From: Hygrophila difformis
Taxonomy: Eukaryota; Streptophyta; Magnoliopsida; Lamiales; Acanthaceae
Assembly (NCBI GenBank): GCA_030278955.1
Contig: JAOANR010000002.1
Coordinates: forward strand, 12,885,982-12,949,981
Reading direction: 5' to 3'
DNA length: 64,000 bases
Below, piece by piece: positions 44,929-55,703 of this stretch. The first letter of the stretch is position 1; each line of letters opens with the position of its first letter. A program made the position numbers and the translations under genes. The notes under the pieces are model-generated. The model worked only from the letters and a program-made list of their open reading frames with translations. It was not told the origin of the DNA and did not search any database.

Positions 44929-47097
44929 TGTAACACCCGTGAAAAACAAATTCAAATTGTTTTGAACTACGTCATGACTTGATCCCTTCACAGGGTACGT
45001 AGGCAGCTTGAAACTAACTTCTAAGTTCAGTCACAAAACAAATCACAAAACAAATCACAAAACAAATCACCAAACAAATCACAAAACAAATCACCAAACA
45101 AATCACAAAATGAATCACAAGATCAATCACCAAAACGTTAGGAGGATTTGGAACTAATTTAACTAGACTAATTAGAGCACGGAAATGTTACGAGCGTTGA
45201 GCCCGAACTCGTAACAAGTTTAAGATAAAGATTTCGAACCGGAAACGACCCGAGGAGTCGAGCTAACACGTAGAGGGTAGAAAACCGATAGAGAAAAGAG
45301 GAAAAGACCCGACGAACCACGCGGACCGCCGAACCGGCCGGTCCGGCCGGCCTGCGCTCGCCGCGCGGCCACCGCGCGGAAGGTGGAGATGCGTCTCCAG
45401 GACTGGACGCGCGTGCTCCGCGCGGGCAAAGCTATAGGTGCGCGTCACCAGTGCGCCAGAGGTGCAGAAGGTGTAAACTTTCCTTCCATGGCGATTTTCT
45501 TGCCAAAATTAACATCCCCTTCGATGGTAAACGGATCCCAGCCTTAGGGAAGGCTTAAGAATGACCTAGGGGCGCCCCAAACCCTAATCTTACAGAAAAC
45601 ACTTCCTATACTCCCTCAATTTCCTCTCCAAGTTCAAAACTCCTTCGACTCCACTTTCCGGCGAGTATTCCGGCGACGACGAGACAAACGGGACGAAGCC
45701 TCTACCCTTTAGAACCTTGGTAAGTAGTATTACAGTGTTTGAGTCGTCCATAAGCTTTAGCAAACTCGAAATCTAACCATCTTCCTTTGCTACGATTTCA
45801 CGTCGGGGAACGAACAAAAAGCGATCGGAGAAGTTGGCCGTTCGTCGCGACCTTAGGACATCCAGAAACCCTTTACAGCGACCCTATTCTCTAACTAAGT
45901 AAGTTAAGACCTTACTCTCCAATTTTTGTGGTTTATTGTCGTTTAAAACTTAAGATCTAGACCCGTAACAAAAATCGGTTTTCAAAAACCCTATTTTCGA
46001 CCAATTTTATAAACTCGCCTAAAAATCGACCTTCGGGAATTCAAACTAAAAACATTTCAACATAGATTTTGTTCATAAGACTCTAATCTACCTTGTGTCC
46101 AAATTTCAGCCATTGACATAAAGATTTGCTATCCCAAATCACACTGTAAACTTTCTGTGATAAAACCGAACGTTCGAATTGTTGACAGATTTAACTACTC
46201 GACTTGATGCATGTTTTTCACCCATTTTTAGAATTATTCAACTTTGCATTTCTAAACCAAAGTTGTAGATAATTGTGTCTAGATTATGCATATAAAATTT
46301 CATGAATTTTGGAGTTCATTTGATATGTCAAACGGACGATTTTCAGAACCCGTTTTAAACCATCTTTTGAGTCCGCGCGTATACATCGTGTTGTGGTCGA
46401 TTTTTGAACATCTAAAATTCATTATTTCCAAAATCTTAAAACATGAAAGTTGTTCATTAAGGTGTTCTGTACATCCTGTAAAAATTTTGGACCAATTAGC
46501 TTTGAAATGAATTTTTAATCGGCGTTGCACGTAACTGTGTCAGAATTTGATTTTGGGACAGAAATCATCTTTTGCAAAGAACTCGAAATTTGACTCACTT
46601 CGAAACCTTATTTCCGAAAACTTAAAACATGAAAGTTGTTTGTATGTGTGTTTTCGAGCTACTGTGTAAATTTCAGAATTTTTGGTGTAAAGATGAATTT
46701 TTAATTAAGAAAGGCGTAAACTGCGTCGAATCGGATTTTTCGAACTTGAGAAAACTCGAACTACGAAACGCGATATCGAATATTTTGGTAACATTGAAAT
46801 ACGAACTTTTGAAAAATCCCGTTCACTAGGCTGAGCCGATCTTCATGCTATCATTATCTTTGAGACTGCCTCGTTAGTGGTCTCCTTACTATCTGAGATT
46901 GCCTCGTTAGTGATCTCGCGCGCTGTGTTTTGGATCGCCTCGTTAGTGGTCCTACTATCTTTGAGACTGCCTCGTTAGTGGTCTCCCATTTATTTGGACT
47001 GCCTCGTTAGTGGTCCTACGTTTGAGATTGCCTCGTTAGTGATCTCCCGGTATGGTGTCCTCTTCTTAGTTTGCGGGATAAAATATAAAAGACTTGT
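44929..47097 (+). repeat. Element H 5' LTR, part 1
   Basis: It starts TGTAACACCCGTG and runs into the conserved TTTTGAACTACGTCATGACTT segment, so its boundary is at tract 1, as in S and F. It has a run of ACAAATCAC repeats (about 45040-45130) and the CpG-rich CCGCGCGGCCACCGCGCGG at 45361-45379. A donor TTG|GTAAGT lies at 45720-45721. It ends at target duplication CTTGT (47093-47097). Confidence 0.9.
46862..47046 (+). repeat. Six hairpins with covarying stems and an invariant loop (element H LTR)
   Basis: Units at 46862-46884, 46895-46917, 46932-46952, 46963-46985, 46996-47016 and 47024-47046. Loop TGCCTCGTTAGTG (first base C in unit 3) is otherwise unchanged. Stems are GAGAC/GTCTC, GAGAT/ATCTC, GGATC/GGTCC (one wobble), GAGAC/GTCTC, GGAC/GTCC and GAGAT/ATCTC. 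Each stem change is matched on the other arm. Spacers between units differ in length and sequence. Confidence 0.9.
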
Positions 47098-47457
47098 TGT
47101 AACACCCCGGTTTTTGGTAACCCAGGTCGGGATGTCACCGCCACATCTCTCTAGTAAGACACGGTTTCTCCGAGCTTACTAAAGAGATGCAAGGCTAGGT
47201 ATTGCAGTGTTTAAAATATTTAAAGCATTCAAAATAGCCCATACAATATAAATCGAAAATAATAATAGCATAGCGCAGCGGAAATATTTAGTTTAGTACA
47301 GTATCGCAGCGGAAAATTTAAATAGGGCCGACATGGCCAAAACACGGGTTAAACAGGCCCGTTCATAATATAGTCTAAGTACGAAATTTAAAAGCAAAAT
47401 AAAAGTTCCCAAAATCCCATGCATGATTCGTGCTCACACATGCTCATTCCACATATT

Positions 47458-48990
47458 CTGTAAAGAAAGGAATAAAAACGGTTTTGATCAGCAAAATTGC
47501 TGAGTAAGTTAACACATGCATGATCGTAGGGTTTAAAAGCCATAACTTTAATAATTTAACAAAAGCATGATAATAACATAATATTTGATTTCATATAATC
47601 CATATCATATAGCACAATCTATCTCAGGCTCTATTTAATGACACGTATCACATGATTAAATCATAAAAGCCATAATTTTAAATAAAGCATTTAAATAATT
47701 TAATTGGACAACAATATAATTTAATCTAGTTTAATTTAATTTAGAATCCCCATTACATTCCCGATTTGGTATTTCAAAGTTTCACGATAAAGATCGCGAT
47801 GTCAACAAGTTTAGCCGGTAGCCCGGCGGCCGCAGCCGTATCAGCCATACCCAGTACCACTCCGGAGCCTCGGGAAACCCATACGGATATTCACGAGAGT
47901 GTAGGCTCTATGTTTCGCCGTTTTGGCAATATCACATTTCAAGTATAGCGCGCGGGGTCACCATCGTCCATTACGGCACGAAGTGAATCGTTAGGGGGCA
48001 CCCTGCAGAGCACTCACCCCTAATTTTAATTTATCAAGTTTGTAAGGGGATTTAGTTTTTTTTTTTTAAAAAATCTGACTTCCATTGTATTCATTTAGAA
48101 ACAATATCTCAATTCGTTTCAACCCTAAAGGTTAATTCCATGTTTCGACAAGATTTCAAAATTTCGTTTCGGTAAATCACAGTTTACTCCAAAATTCGTC
48201 TAAAATCAGATTTAATTCCAAAAATTCCAAAATTTCATATCTGACTCGGAAACATCAAGATCTACAACTTTCGTGTTTTAACTTTTTCAATCCGAGATAC
48301 CTAAGTAGGTTAAAATCGCCAATTTTCGCATATCAAGAAATCTGTCCGAGTTCAAAGTGCCACAGTTTACAAATTTCACAATCTACCATATCAATTCAAC
48401 TCCAAATTTAATGAAATTTGACAGGGATCATCTTGAGACATTTATTTACAACTTTCATGTTCGGCTAAAGATCTAAAACAGCCTAGATCCTATGTCAAAA
48501 ACGTGATCAAGATCATTCCTAAGTTCTGTCCAAGATTTCAAGATCTAAAATCAAACAGTTCGGTTTCACCGGGTTTTCACCTATCAAATCAACTCCAAAA
48601 ATTCTCAAATTTTTACAGTAGCTAGGTATAAGTCTTAGGAACGTTTTTCGTGTTTTAAGTTTTTCCGTTTGAGTTCGTTTTAAAGGTCGGAAAAATTCAA
48701 CAATTCTGTTGCGTCGGTAGGAAAACAAAAGTGGACAGGTTTATGATTCTTGTCAAATCTTTTAGGTTTCGAATGTTTTAAAATCTCTCAAAACCATGTA
48801 AGGTTAACTTACAGTATCTATGAACGTCGGGAAAGTCCAATTCGGAGGCGTGGCTTCCAGATCACCGTTTCTCCTCTCCGTTCGTCGGGTTCTACGATCT
48901 AGATTCGATACGGGGGTGTAGAAAGAAAAAGGAGATGATTAGGATTCGTTTTCGAATCGTTTATTGAATAGAGATTGGACCGAGACTTAC
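47458..48990 (-). other. Candidate LTR intron, element I 3' LTR
   Basis: 1533 bp. Exon 1 would be about 115 nt from an inferred start near 49105. The 5' LTR carries the same sites about 8.6 kb to the right. All other Tekay-type LTRs here have the pair, so it is not a chance match in one copy. Splicing is inferred. Confidence 0.55.
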
Positions 48991-49130
48991 CACGACTATG
49001 GAGATCTGTTGAGAAACTCGTCCAACAGCGTTCGTCTTGGTTTCGTGCCTCCGACGACTCCGGATTTAGGGTTTCGAACGTATAGAATGTTTTAGGGTTT
49101 CGTAAACTTGTTCGGGGCTCCCAAGGGGCT

Positions 49131-49138
49131 TATTTATA
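49131..49138 (-). promoter_or_regulatory. TATA box, element I 3' LTR
   Basis: Minus TATAAATA in TTCTATAAATAAGCCCC. The same box is at 57738-57731 in the 5' LTR and at 43934-43927 in element G. Confidence 0.7.
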
Positions 49139-49709
49139 GAATTCTCAATCCCTAGGGCGTCCACGGCCGACCTAAAGGTCTGGAGTCGAGAGATGTTCAA
49201 CCGAAAGTCGAAAAATCCGCGTTCGGGCGAGAGATTCACGCAACGACCAAATCTGTGGGGTGGCGCGGTCGTGGCGCGCTGAACCCCCTTTACCGCGCGG
49301 CCACCGCGCCGACTTCGCCTGGACTTCGGTCCGGGCGGGTCGTGCGATCCGTCGTGCGTTTCCGCCTCTCTTTCGGGTTTCTATCCCTCTATGCTTCCGA
49401 ATTCCGATTTCCGGGGTATATTCGGGTTCTTACTTTCTCTCTAATTTTATTCTTAGTCTAGTTGGATGTTTTGGACTCGAATACTCGAGTTCATTAGTGT
49501 CGAGTGTTGGTGTTCCATTTATCCATCCTTTTGTTTAATTAAATTCCTTTAATTCCTTTTTAAGTAAAAGTCTCATTTCTCATTTCCTTATCTTTATTTA
49601 TTTCTTTTATTTGCTGGGTTTGTTTATTTACTTATAGTATTTATTTTATTTATTATTTATTTATTTAATTATTGTTTTATTTTATGTTGGAAAATTCTCG
49701 GGTATTACA

Positions 49710-49930
49710 ATCTACCCTCCTTAAGAATCAACTTCGTCCTCGAAGTTGTGTTTCGGCTTTTCTCGTCTCGTGCTAAGGTCTTGTGTTTGTTTTATTATGT
49801 TGTGACTGAACTTAGAATTAAAACTTCTAAGCTGCCTACGTACCCGGTAAAGGGATCAAGCCATAACGTAGTTCAAAAGTTTACAAAAATGCACGAAAAA
49901 TTAGGGGGTATGACATCCTCTCCCCCTTAA
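49710..49930 (-). other. Element I 3' untranslated segment with two purine tracts
   Basis: Tract 2 (sense TTAAGGAGGGTAGAT, 49710-49724) is flush with the LTR and is the active boundary, because the target duplication confirms the LTR start. Tract 1 (sense TTAAGGGGGAGAGGA then TGTCATACC, 49916-49930) directly follows pol and looks like an old LTR start. The 200 bp between still match the first 300 bp of the S and F LTRs. Confidence 0.75.
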
Positions 49931-49938
49931 GATTGCAG

Positions 49939-50550
49939 TTATGTCCCCATAACTGTGTCGGAATCGGTTTGGAACAATGTCGGGTATCGTTCTCTCATGT
50001 CGGATTCTACTTCCCAAGTTGCCGTCTCACTTTCGTAGTTTGACCAAAGAACCTTGATCATTTTGATGGTTTTGTTCCTCGTTACTCGTTCCTTAGTATC
50101 GAGAATACGCACTGGGACTTCTTCGTAAGTCAAATCTTCATCGAGCTCAATTATCTCTGGTTGAAGTACATGTGTCGGGTCCGGCACATACTTCTTTAGT
50201 TGTGAGACATGGAAGACATTATGAACTCTATCTAAGTGTGGCGGTAAAGCCAATCGGTAGGCTAGAGTTCCGACTCGTTCTAGAATTTCGTAAGGTCCTA
50301 TGTATCGCGGACTTAACTTCCCTCGTTTGCCAAAGCGCATCACCCCCTTCATGGGTGATATCTTTAGCATGACCCTATCTCCCACTTGAAATTCTAGGTC
50401 TCGTCGTCTCACGTCGGCATAACTCTTTTGACGGTCTTGTGCGGCTTTCATCTTCCCTTGGATCACTTTGATTTGTTGAGCCATGTCTTCGATAAGTTGT
50501 GGTCCCACTACCACGGACTTATCGTTTTCTTCCCAGCTCAAAGGGCTTCA
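49939..50550 (-). pseudogene. Element I pol C-terminal part: integrase tail and chromodomain (after a stop)
   Basis: In frame with the pol ORF upstream but separated by TGA near 50550-50548, which stands where related proteins have a codon after YGRKC. It contains the integrase C-terminal GPY/F-type region (FQVGDRVMLKISPMKG, RYIGPYEILERVG, NVFHVSQLKKYV) and a chromodomain (EEVPVRILD, VLWSNYESETATWEVESDM) near residues 145-190. It ends with TVMGT and stop. The chromodomain places the element among chromoviruses. CGA-to-TGA decay of a methylated CpG would explain the stop, but the original codon is not known. Confidence 0.88.
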
Positions 50551-53500
50551 GCACTTTCGTCCATACAATGCCTCGAAAGGTGCCATGCCAATACTCGCAT
50601 GGTAACTATTATTATAGGAAAACTCAATCAAGGGTAAATGAGATTCCCAATTCCCTTTGAATTCCAACACGCATGCTCTCAGCATGTCTTCTAGTGTTTG
50701 GATTGTTCTCTCGGTTTGTCCATCCGTCATCGGGTGGAATGCGGTGCTCATTTTGATTTGAGTACCGAGAGCTTTTTGTAACTCCGTCCAGAAATGAGAG
50801 ACAAATCTACTGTCTCTATCGGAAATGATATCATGGGGTACTCCATGTCGTCGTACCACATTATCAATGTAGGCTCGGGCCAATTGGTCCATAGTCCACG
50901 TGTCTTTCATTGGGATAAATATGGCTGTCTTCGTTAGCCTATCCACAATCACCCAAATCTTGTTCATGCCTTTAGGTGATCGGGGTAATCCCGAGACAAA
51001 GTCCATTGAGATGCTATCCCACTTCCAACTTGGAATCTCTAGTGGTTGCATCAATCCTAAGGGTTTATGTCGCACTGCCTTAACCTTTTGGCAGGTGAGA
51101 CATCTCGCCACGAAATTTGCCACTTCCTTCTTCATTCCCGGCCACCAATAGATCTTCTTCAGATCTTTGTATAGCTTGTCACCTCCGGGATGTACGGAGT
51201 ATGGCGTGTTGTGCCCTTCCTCCATCAACCTTTGCTTCAACTCGGCACATTTAAGAGGCACACACCATCTACCTTTGAAACGGATGCTTCCATCCTCGTG
51301 GACAGCAAATCCTATTGCCTTTCCTTCGGCAATATACTCTTTTATCTTCTCGAGTTTCGGATCGCCCGGTTGAGCGAGTCGAATCTCGTCCAATATTGGA
51401 GTTTCTACGACCATGGCATTGACCGTTTCTCTCACTGTGCCAGGATGCACAAGTTCTAACTCCAATCTTGCCAAATCCATGTACAATGCCGGCGGAATTA
51501 CCAACGAGTTTGTCACGTGTTGGGTTTTCCGACTTAGGGCATCGGCTACCACATTCGCCTTCCCCTCGTGGTATGCTATCTCTAAATCGTAGTCTTTAAT
51601 GAGTTCCAACCACCTTCGCTGTCTCAAATTCAACTCCTTCTGAGTGAATATATATTTCAAGCTCTTGTGGTCGGTGAACATTCGACACTTCCGCCCATAA
51701 AGATAATGTCTCCATATCTTTAGAGCGAAAACGACCGCTGCCAACTCCAGGTCATGTGTCGGATAATTTTCCTCGTGAGGTTTTAATTGGCGTGATGCAT
51801 AGGCTACGACTCTCGAGTCTTGCATCAAAACACAACCTAAACCTTCCTTTGAAGCATCGCTATATACTTCGAAGTCACCATTCTCTGATGGTAGTGTTAA
51901 TACGGGTGTGGTTGTGAGTCGTTTCTTCAGCTCTTGAAACGATGTCTCACATGCTTCGGTCCACTCGTATTTTGCTCCTTTCTTAAGTAGCTGGGTCAAA
52001 GGACGTGCAATCCTTGAAAAGTCCTTCACGAATCGTCTATAGTATCCGGCTAATCCAAGGAAACTCCTTATTTCCGTTGGACTTTTCGGAGTTGCCCATT
52101 CAGTTACGGCAGAGACTTTTGCCGGATCCACTGATACTCCATCAGCAGATACTATGTGTCCGAGGAATGCCACTTCTTTCAGCCAGAAGTCACATTTCGA
52201 CAGCTTGCCGTATAGCTGATTTCTTCGCAGGATCTCCAACACTTGATGTAAGTGCTTCGCATGCTCCTCCTCGCTCTTCGAGTAGATCAGGATGTCGTCG
52301 ATGAACACTACGACGCACTGATCTAACAATTCTCGGAACACGTTGTTCATGAGATTCATGAACATGGCCGGAGCATTTGTTAGCCCGAAGGATAACACTG
52401 TGAACTCGTAATGGCCATATCGTGTTCGAAACGCCGTCTTTGGAATGTCCTCCTCGGCAATCCTCAATTGATGATACCCAGATCGCAAATCGATCTTCGA
52501 GAATACTGAAGCTCCCTTCAGTTGATCAAACAGATCCTCTATTCTCGGTAGGGGGTATTTGTTCTTAATGGTCACTTGGTTTAGTCCTCGGTAATCTATG
52601 CAAAGACGTAGTCCTCCGTCTTTCTTCTTGACAAATAAAACCGGTGCTCCCCAAGGGGACGTACTCGGTCTTATGTAACCTTTTCCCAATAGCTCCTCGA
52701 GTTGTTCCTTTAACTCCTTCATTTCCAGTGGTGCCATCCGGTACGGAGCTTTCGAGACAGGCTCTGTCCCCGGAATGAGATCTATCGTGAATTCAAGATC
52801 TCTCTCAGGTGGCATGCCCGGAACGTCTTCAGGGAACACGTCCGGGTATTCTCTTACCACTGGTATGCTATCAACCTTGTTCTCTTCCGCCTCAAGGTTG
52901 TGCACATAGCACGCATATAGTTCATACCCCTTACGCATCAAGTTACTTAGTTTAAGTGCACTAACGATTTTGTTACTTTTCTTAGGGGGCTGAGAGTAAA
53001 AGATAACTCTCTTTCCCCTACTTTTTGACAAGGTGATCTTTTGTTTTTGGCATTCGATCACCGCTTTATACTGGGATAGCCAATCCATCCCCAGTATGAT
53101 GTCAAAGTCTCTTAAGTTAAATTCTACCAAGTTCGCGAAGAATTCTACGTTCTTTATCACTATAGGAATTCCGTTATATCGTTTAGAGCAAGACACTACT
53201 TCTCCAGAAGGCAATTGAATTCCTAAGCTAATTCTCTCGCACTTAGGTGGATCTAACTCAGGCACTATCCTTGATGCAATAATTGAGCAACTAGCTCCGG
53301 AATCAAATAAAATTCTAAGGGGTGTATTCAAAACGTGAAATGTACCTGCCATCACTTCTCCTTGCGCAGGCACGTCCGCTTGGTTCACCACGTTCAGCCT
53401 CCCCATAGGGCGTCCCTGATTGCCTTGCTGATTCGCATTCGGCTGCTGATTTTGTTGCTGGTTTTGATTCTGTGGGGGCGGAGGTCGTTGGTTCTGGTTC

Positions 53501-53877
53501 TGGTTTTGCGGCCTATTTTGAGGGGGTCGGTACCCTTGGTTATTGCCGTTTCGCCCGTTTTGGTTTTGAGGCTGTTCTTGCCCCGCGACTAAGTCGTCCC
53601 TCTTTGTTATGTTCTCGAGCCTAGTTCGACATTCCCGTCGAACGTGACCCATTCGACCGCATCGATAACAAGCGCCTTGTTGCGGGCATCCCCTTGCCAG
53701 ATGTGGTCGTCCACATCGCGGGCAAGGCGGTACCCGGATCTTCTTGATTAAACCTCCTTCCCGTGTTGGTTTGTTGGGTCCTATTCGACCCTCTGCGCTG
53801 CTCGTTCCTTCCAGTGTTGTTATCGTTTCTCGAGTCTCGGCTTCTCTTGTCTTGAGGACCCCTGCTGGACTCCCCAC
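50548..53877 (-). pseudogene. Element I pol: protease, reverse transcriptase, RNase H, integrase
   Basis: Open for 1109 codons. Knuckles [13 protein letters not shown] and [14 protein letters not shown] (residues 52-83), a Gln/Asn/Pro-rich linker, protease with FDSGASCS (Asp192) and ILGMDWL (261). Reverse transcriptase runs about 376-570 with [13 protein letters not shown] and catalytic FIDDIL (525). RNase H carries YSDAS (673), TDHKS (736) and ADALS (779). Integrase has the His/Cys zinc region ending CLTCQ (929) and core residues Asp959, Asp1020 and Glu1056, a DD35E spacing. All catalytic residues are present. In family members gag and pol form one frame; here gag is linked by a frameshift near 53750, and a stop at 50550-50548 cuts off the chromodomain. 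Confidence 0.93.
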
Positions 53878-54665
53878 TCACTCTTCTTTTCAGCTGCTGC
53901 ACGCGTGCTACCGCTACAGCGCGATCGTATACGGCTTGCAAATCGGGGTAGTGTACCCCCGCGATCACTTCGCGCACAGACAGGTTCAGTCCCATCTCGA
54001 ACTTCTGTGCCTTTTCCGCATCAGTAGGTACTAGCCTTGGTGCGAACCTCACCAGCTCCTTGAAGCGGGTGTAGTATTCCTGCACCGTTTGGCTTCCTTG
54101 CTTCAACGACAGGAATTCTTCGTACATGGCAGCTTTGGTACTCAAGGGATAGAATCGATCCCTGAGTAGTTCCATCATCTCCATCCACGAGTAAGGCTCG
54201 TCATCTTCAGTTAGTTTGGCTTGCGTTGCTTGCCACCAGTCATCAGCTTCGCCTCCCAAGTAGTATGAAGCGACATGTACCCTCTCTCCTTCCGGACATT
54301 TGACCGCTCCCAGCAGCTTGTCGAAAGTCCGGATCCATTCCTCCAGTTTAGCTGGATCCTCCTCACCAGCATAGTGGGGCGGCTGGTAGGGATTCACCAT
54401 CGCCAGGTAGTTAGGGCGAGCTTGGGGCGGAGGTACCGCCGCAGCTTGACCCTGGTTGACTTGCGCGTTTCCGAGCGCAATCAACACTTCCTCTATCGTC
54501 CTAAGACGATCGCCCACATTGTTCGGTGCGGGGGGCGTCCTGCGCACCTTGGGGTTGTTCCATTTCAGGTTGAATCGGTTCAGCGACGTTTGGTAGTGTC
54601 TCAGTAGGAGTTTCAGTGGTGGTTTGGGGAGCGGTTTGAGTCCTTCCTCTTCCTCTGGGTGCCAT
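53740..54665 (-). pseudogene. Element I gag, two frameshifts
   Basis: The start MAPRGRGRTQTAPQTTTETP at 54665 follows a possible acceptor TTTGTACCAG|A. A C-run (about 54526-54532) shifts frame into the ORF from 54547 (RTPPAPNNVGDRLRTIEEV). The core has NYLAMVNPYQPPHYAGEEDP, ADDWWQATQ, RDRFYPLSTKAAMYEEF and the QTVQEYYTRFKELVRF stretch. A second shift near 53750 moves into the frame of the knuckles and pol. It is the same protein family as the intact gag of F. Single-base indels in runs are the simplest cause. Confidence 0.88.
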
Positions 54666-54927
54666 TCTGGTACAAATATGATAGATTAGGGCTGGTGAAT
54701 TTAGCATATAGTCTAAGCAATTTCTATGAATGTATATGTGTGTAGTAATTTAGCACGTGGTGCTTTGTTCGAACTAAGGAGCATCGTATGCTTCGAGGTT
54801 TTATTTTATTTTGTTTTGTTTGTTTTGATTTAAACAAAATAAATCGGGCATTTTATTTCCTCAAAAGAAATTTTTGTACAAGAGTAGAAATATTTTTCTA
54901 GCAAAACAATGTCTAACAGTAGAATCT

Positions 54928-55263
54928 CTAGTGCCTCATGACGTCTCTCGGCGGGGTAGCAGGATCTTCCTCCGGATCTTCCTCCTCCGAACTCGGCGGT
55001 AGTAGGTCGTCAAAGATAGTGTTTAAATCTTGCCCGTGGGCATCGATGTATTCCTTTAGTATTAAGTTTTGTGTAGTGAGGGTTTGGACTTGGCGCTCGA
55101 GTTGGTTTATGCGGTGATGATCCGCCTCTCTCAAGTTGCCCATGTGATGTAAATTGGCCTCCAATTGAGCCATACGGTACTTCATTTGCTCTAGGGTTTG
55201 GTGGGAATCGAGGTGAACGCTCATCATCCTGACCATCAACTGCATCATGTCCTGACTAGCCAT
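54928..55263 (-). CDS. Extra coiled-coil ORF (ORF0) of element I, intact
   Basis: 111 codons, MASQDMMQLMVRMMSVHLDS, then a heptad-rich middle (MAQLEANLHHMGNLREADHH, RINQLERQVQTL) and an acidic tail (PPSSEEEDPEEDPATPP). No known catalytic motif. It lies between primer site and gag, in sense orientation, ATG directly after CTTGCTTGCGCTAG, an acceptor-like site. Homologues are at the same place in B (15615) and H (59334). Retained length and start in I and H suggest it is translated; its role is unknown. Confidence 0.8.
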   Translation of the reverse strand: MASQDMMQLMVRMMSVHLDSHQTLEQMKYRMAQLEANLHHMGNLREADHHRINQLERQVQTLTTQNLILKEYIDAHGQDLNTIFDDLLPPSSEEEDPEEDPATPPRDVMRH

Positions 55264-55686
55264 CTAGCGCAAGCAAGAGATCTAGGTTAGTATTCGCCAA
55301 GATTCTAGGTTCGAGTTTCCAAGATTCTAAGTTCAAGTTTCGCCAAGATGCTAAGTTCAAGTTTCGCAAAGATTCTAAGTTCAAGTTTCGCAAAGATTCT
55401 AAGTTCAAGTTTCGCCAAGATGCTAAGTTCATAGCAGAGATGCAACATGCATATGCAAATGATATTTCCCCCCAACAATAATTTAATGCACTATATATAT
55501 TCTTCCCATGGGTTTTAAAATAAAATTTCTCCATGGAAATAAAAAATTTAAAATTTAAAATATGTCAAAATATTAATAATAGCTTAAAAATAATAATGGT
55601 TTAAAAATAATAGTTTAAAAATAATAGTGGTTTAAATAATAGTTTAAAAATAGTAATGGTTTAAAAATAATAATTTAAAAATAGCC

Positions 55687-55700
55687 GGGCTCTGATACCA
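55687..55700 (-). other. Primer-binding site of element I (initiator tRNA-Met)
   Basis: Minus strand TGGTATCAGAGCCC, three bases inside the 5' LTR end at 55704. Confidence 0.95.
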
Positions 55701-55703
55701 ACT

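Larger units (their letters stand above)
47098..49709 (-). repeat. Element I 3' LTR (2612 bp)
   Basis: Sense from TGTAATACCCGAG (49709) to GGGGTGTTACA (47098). TATA box TATAAATA at 49138-49131 (minus). U3 is about 580 bp; the transcribed part is about 2 kb. Candidate intron donor GT 48990-48989 (GTG|GTAAGT) and acceptor AG 47459-47458 after TTTATTCCTTTCTTTAC; hairpin CAGCA/TGCTG near 47489-47502. The CpG-rich block lies at about 49291-49309. Confidence 0.95.

Noticed and set aside
47766..47948. Identical 60-codon ORFs at 47766 and 56372
   Set aside because: They lie antisense in the two LTRs of element I, in the candidate intron; identity reflects LTR identity, not protein conservation.
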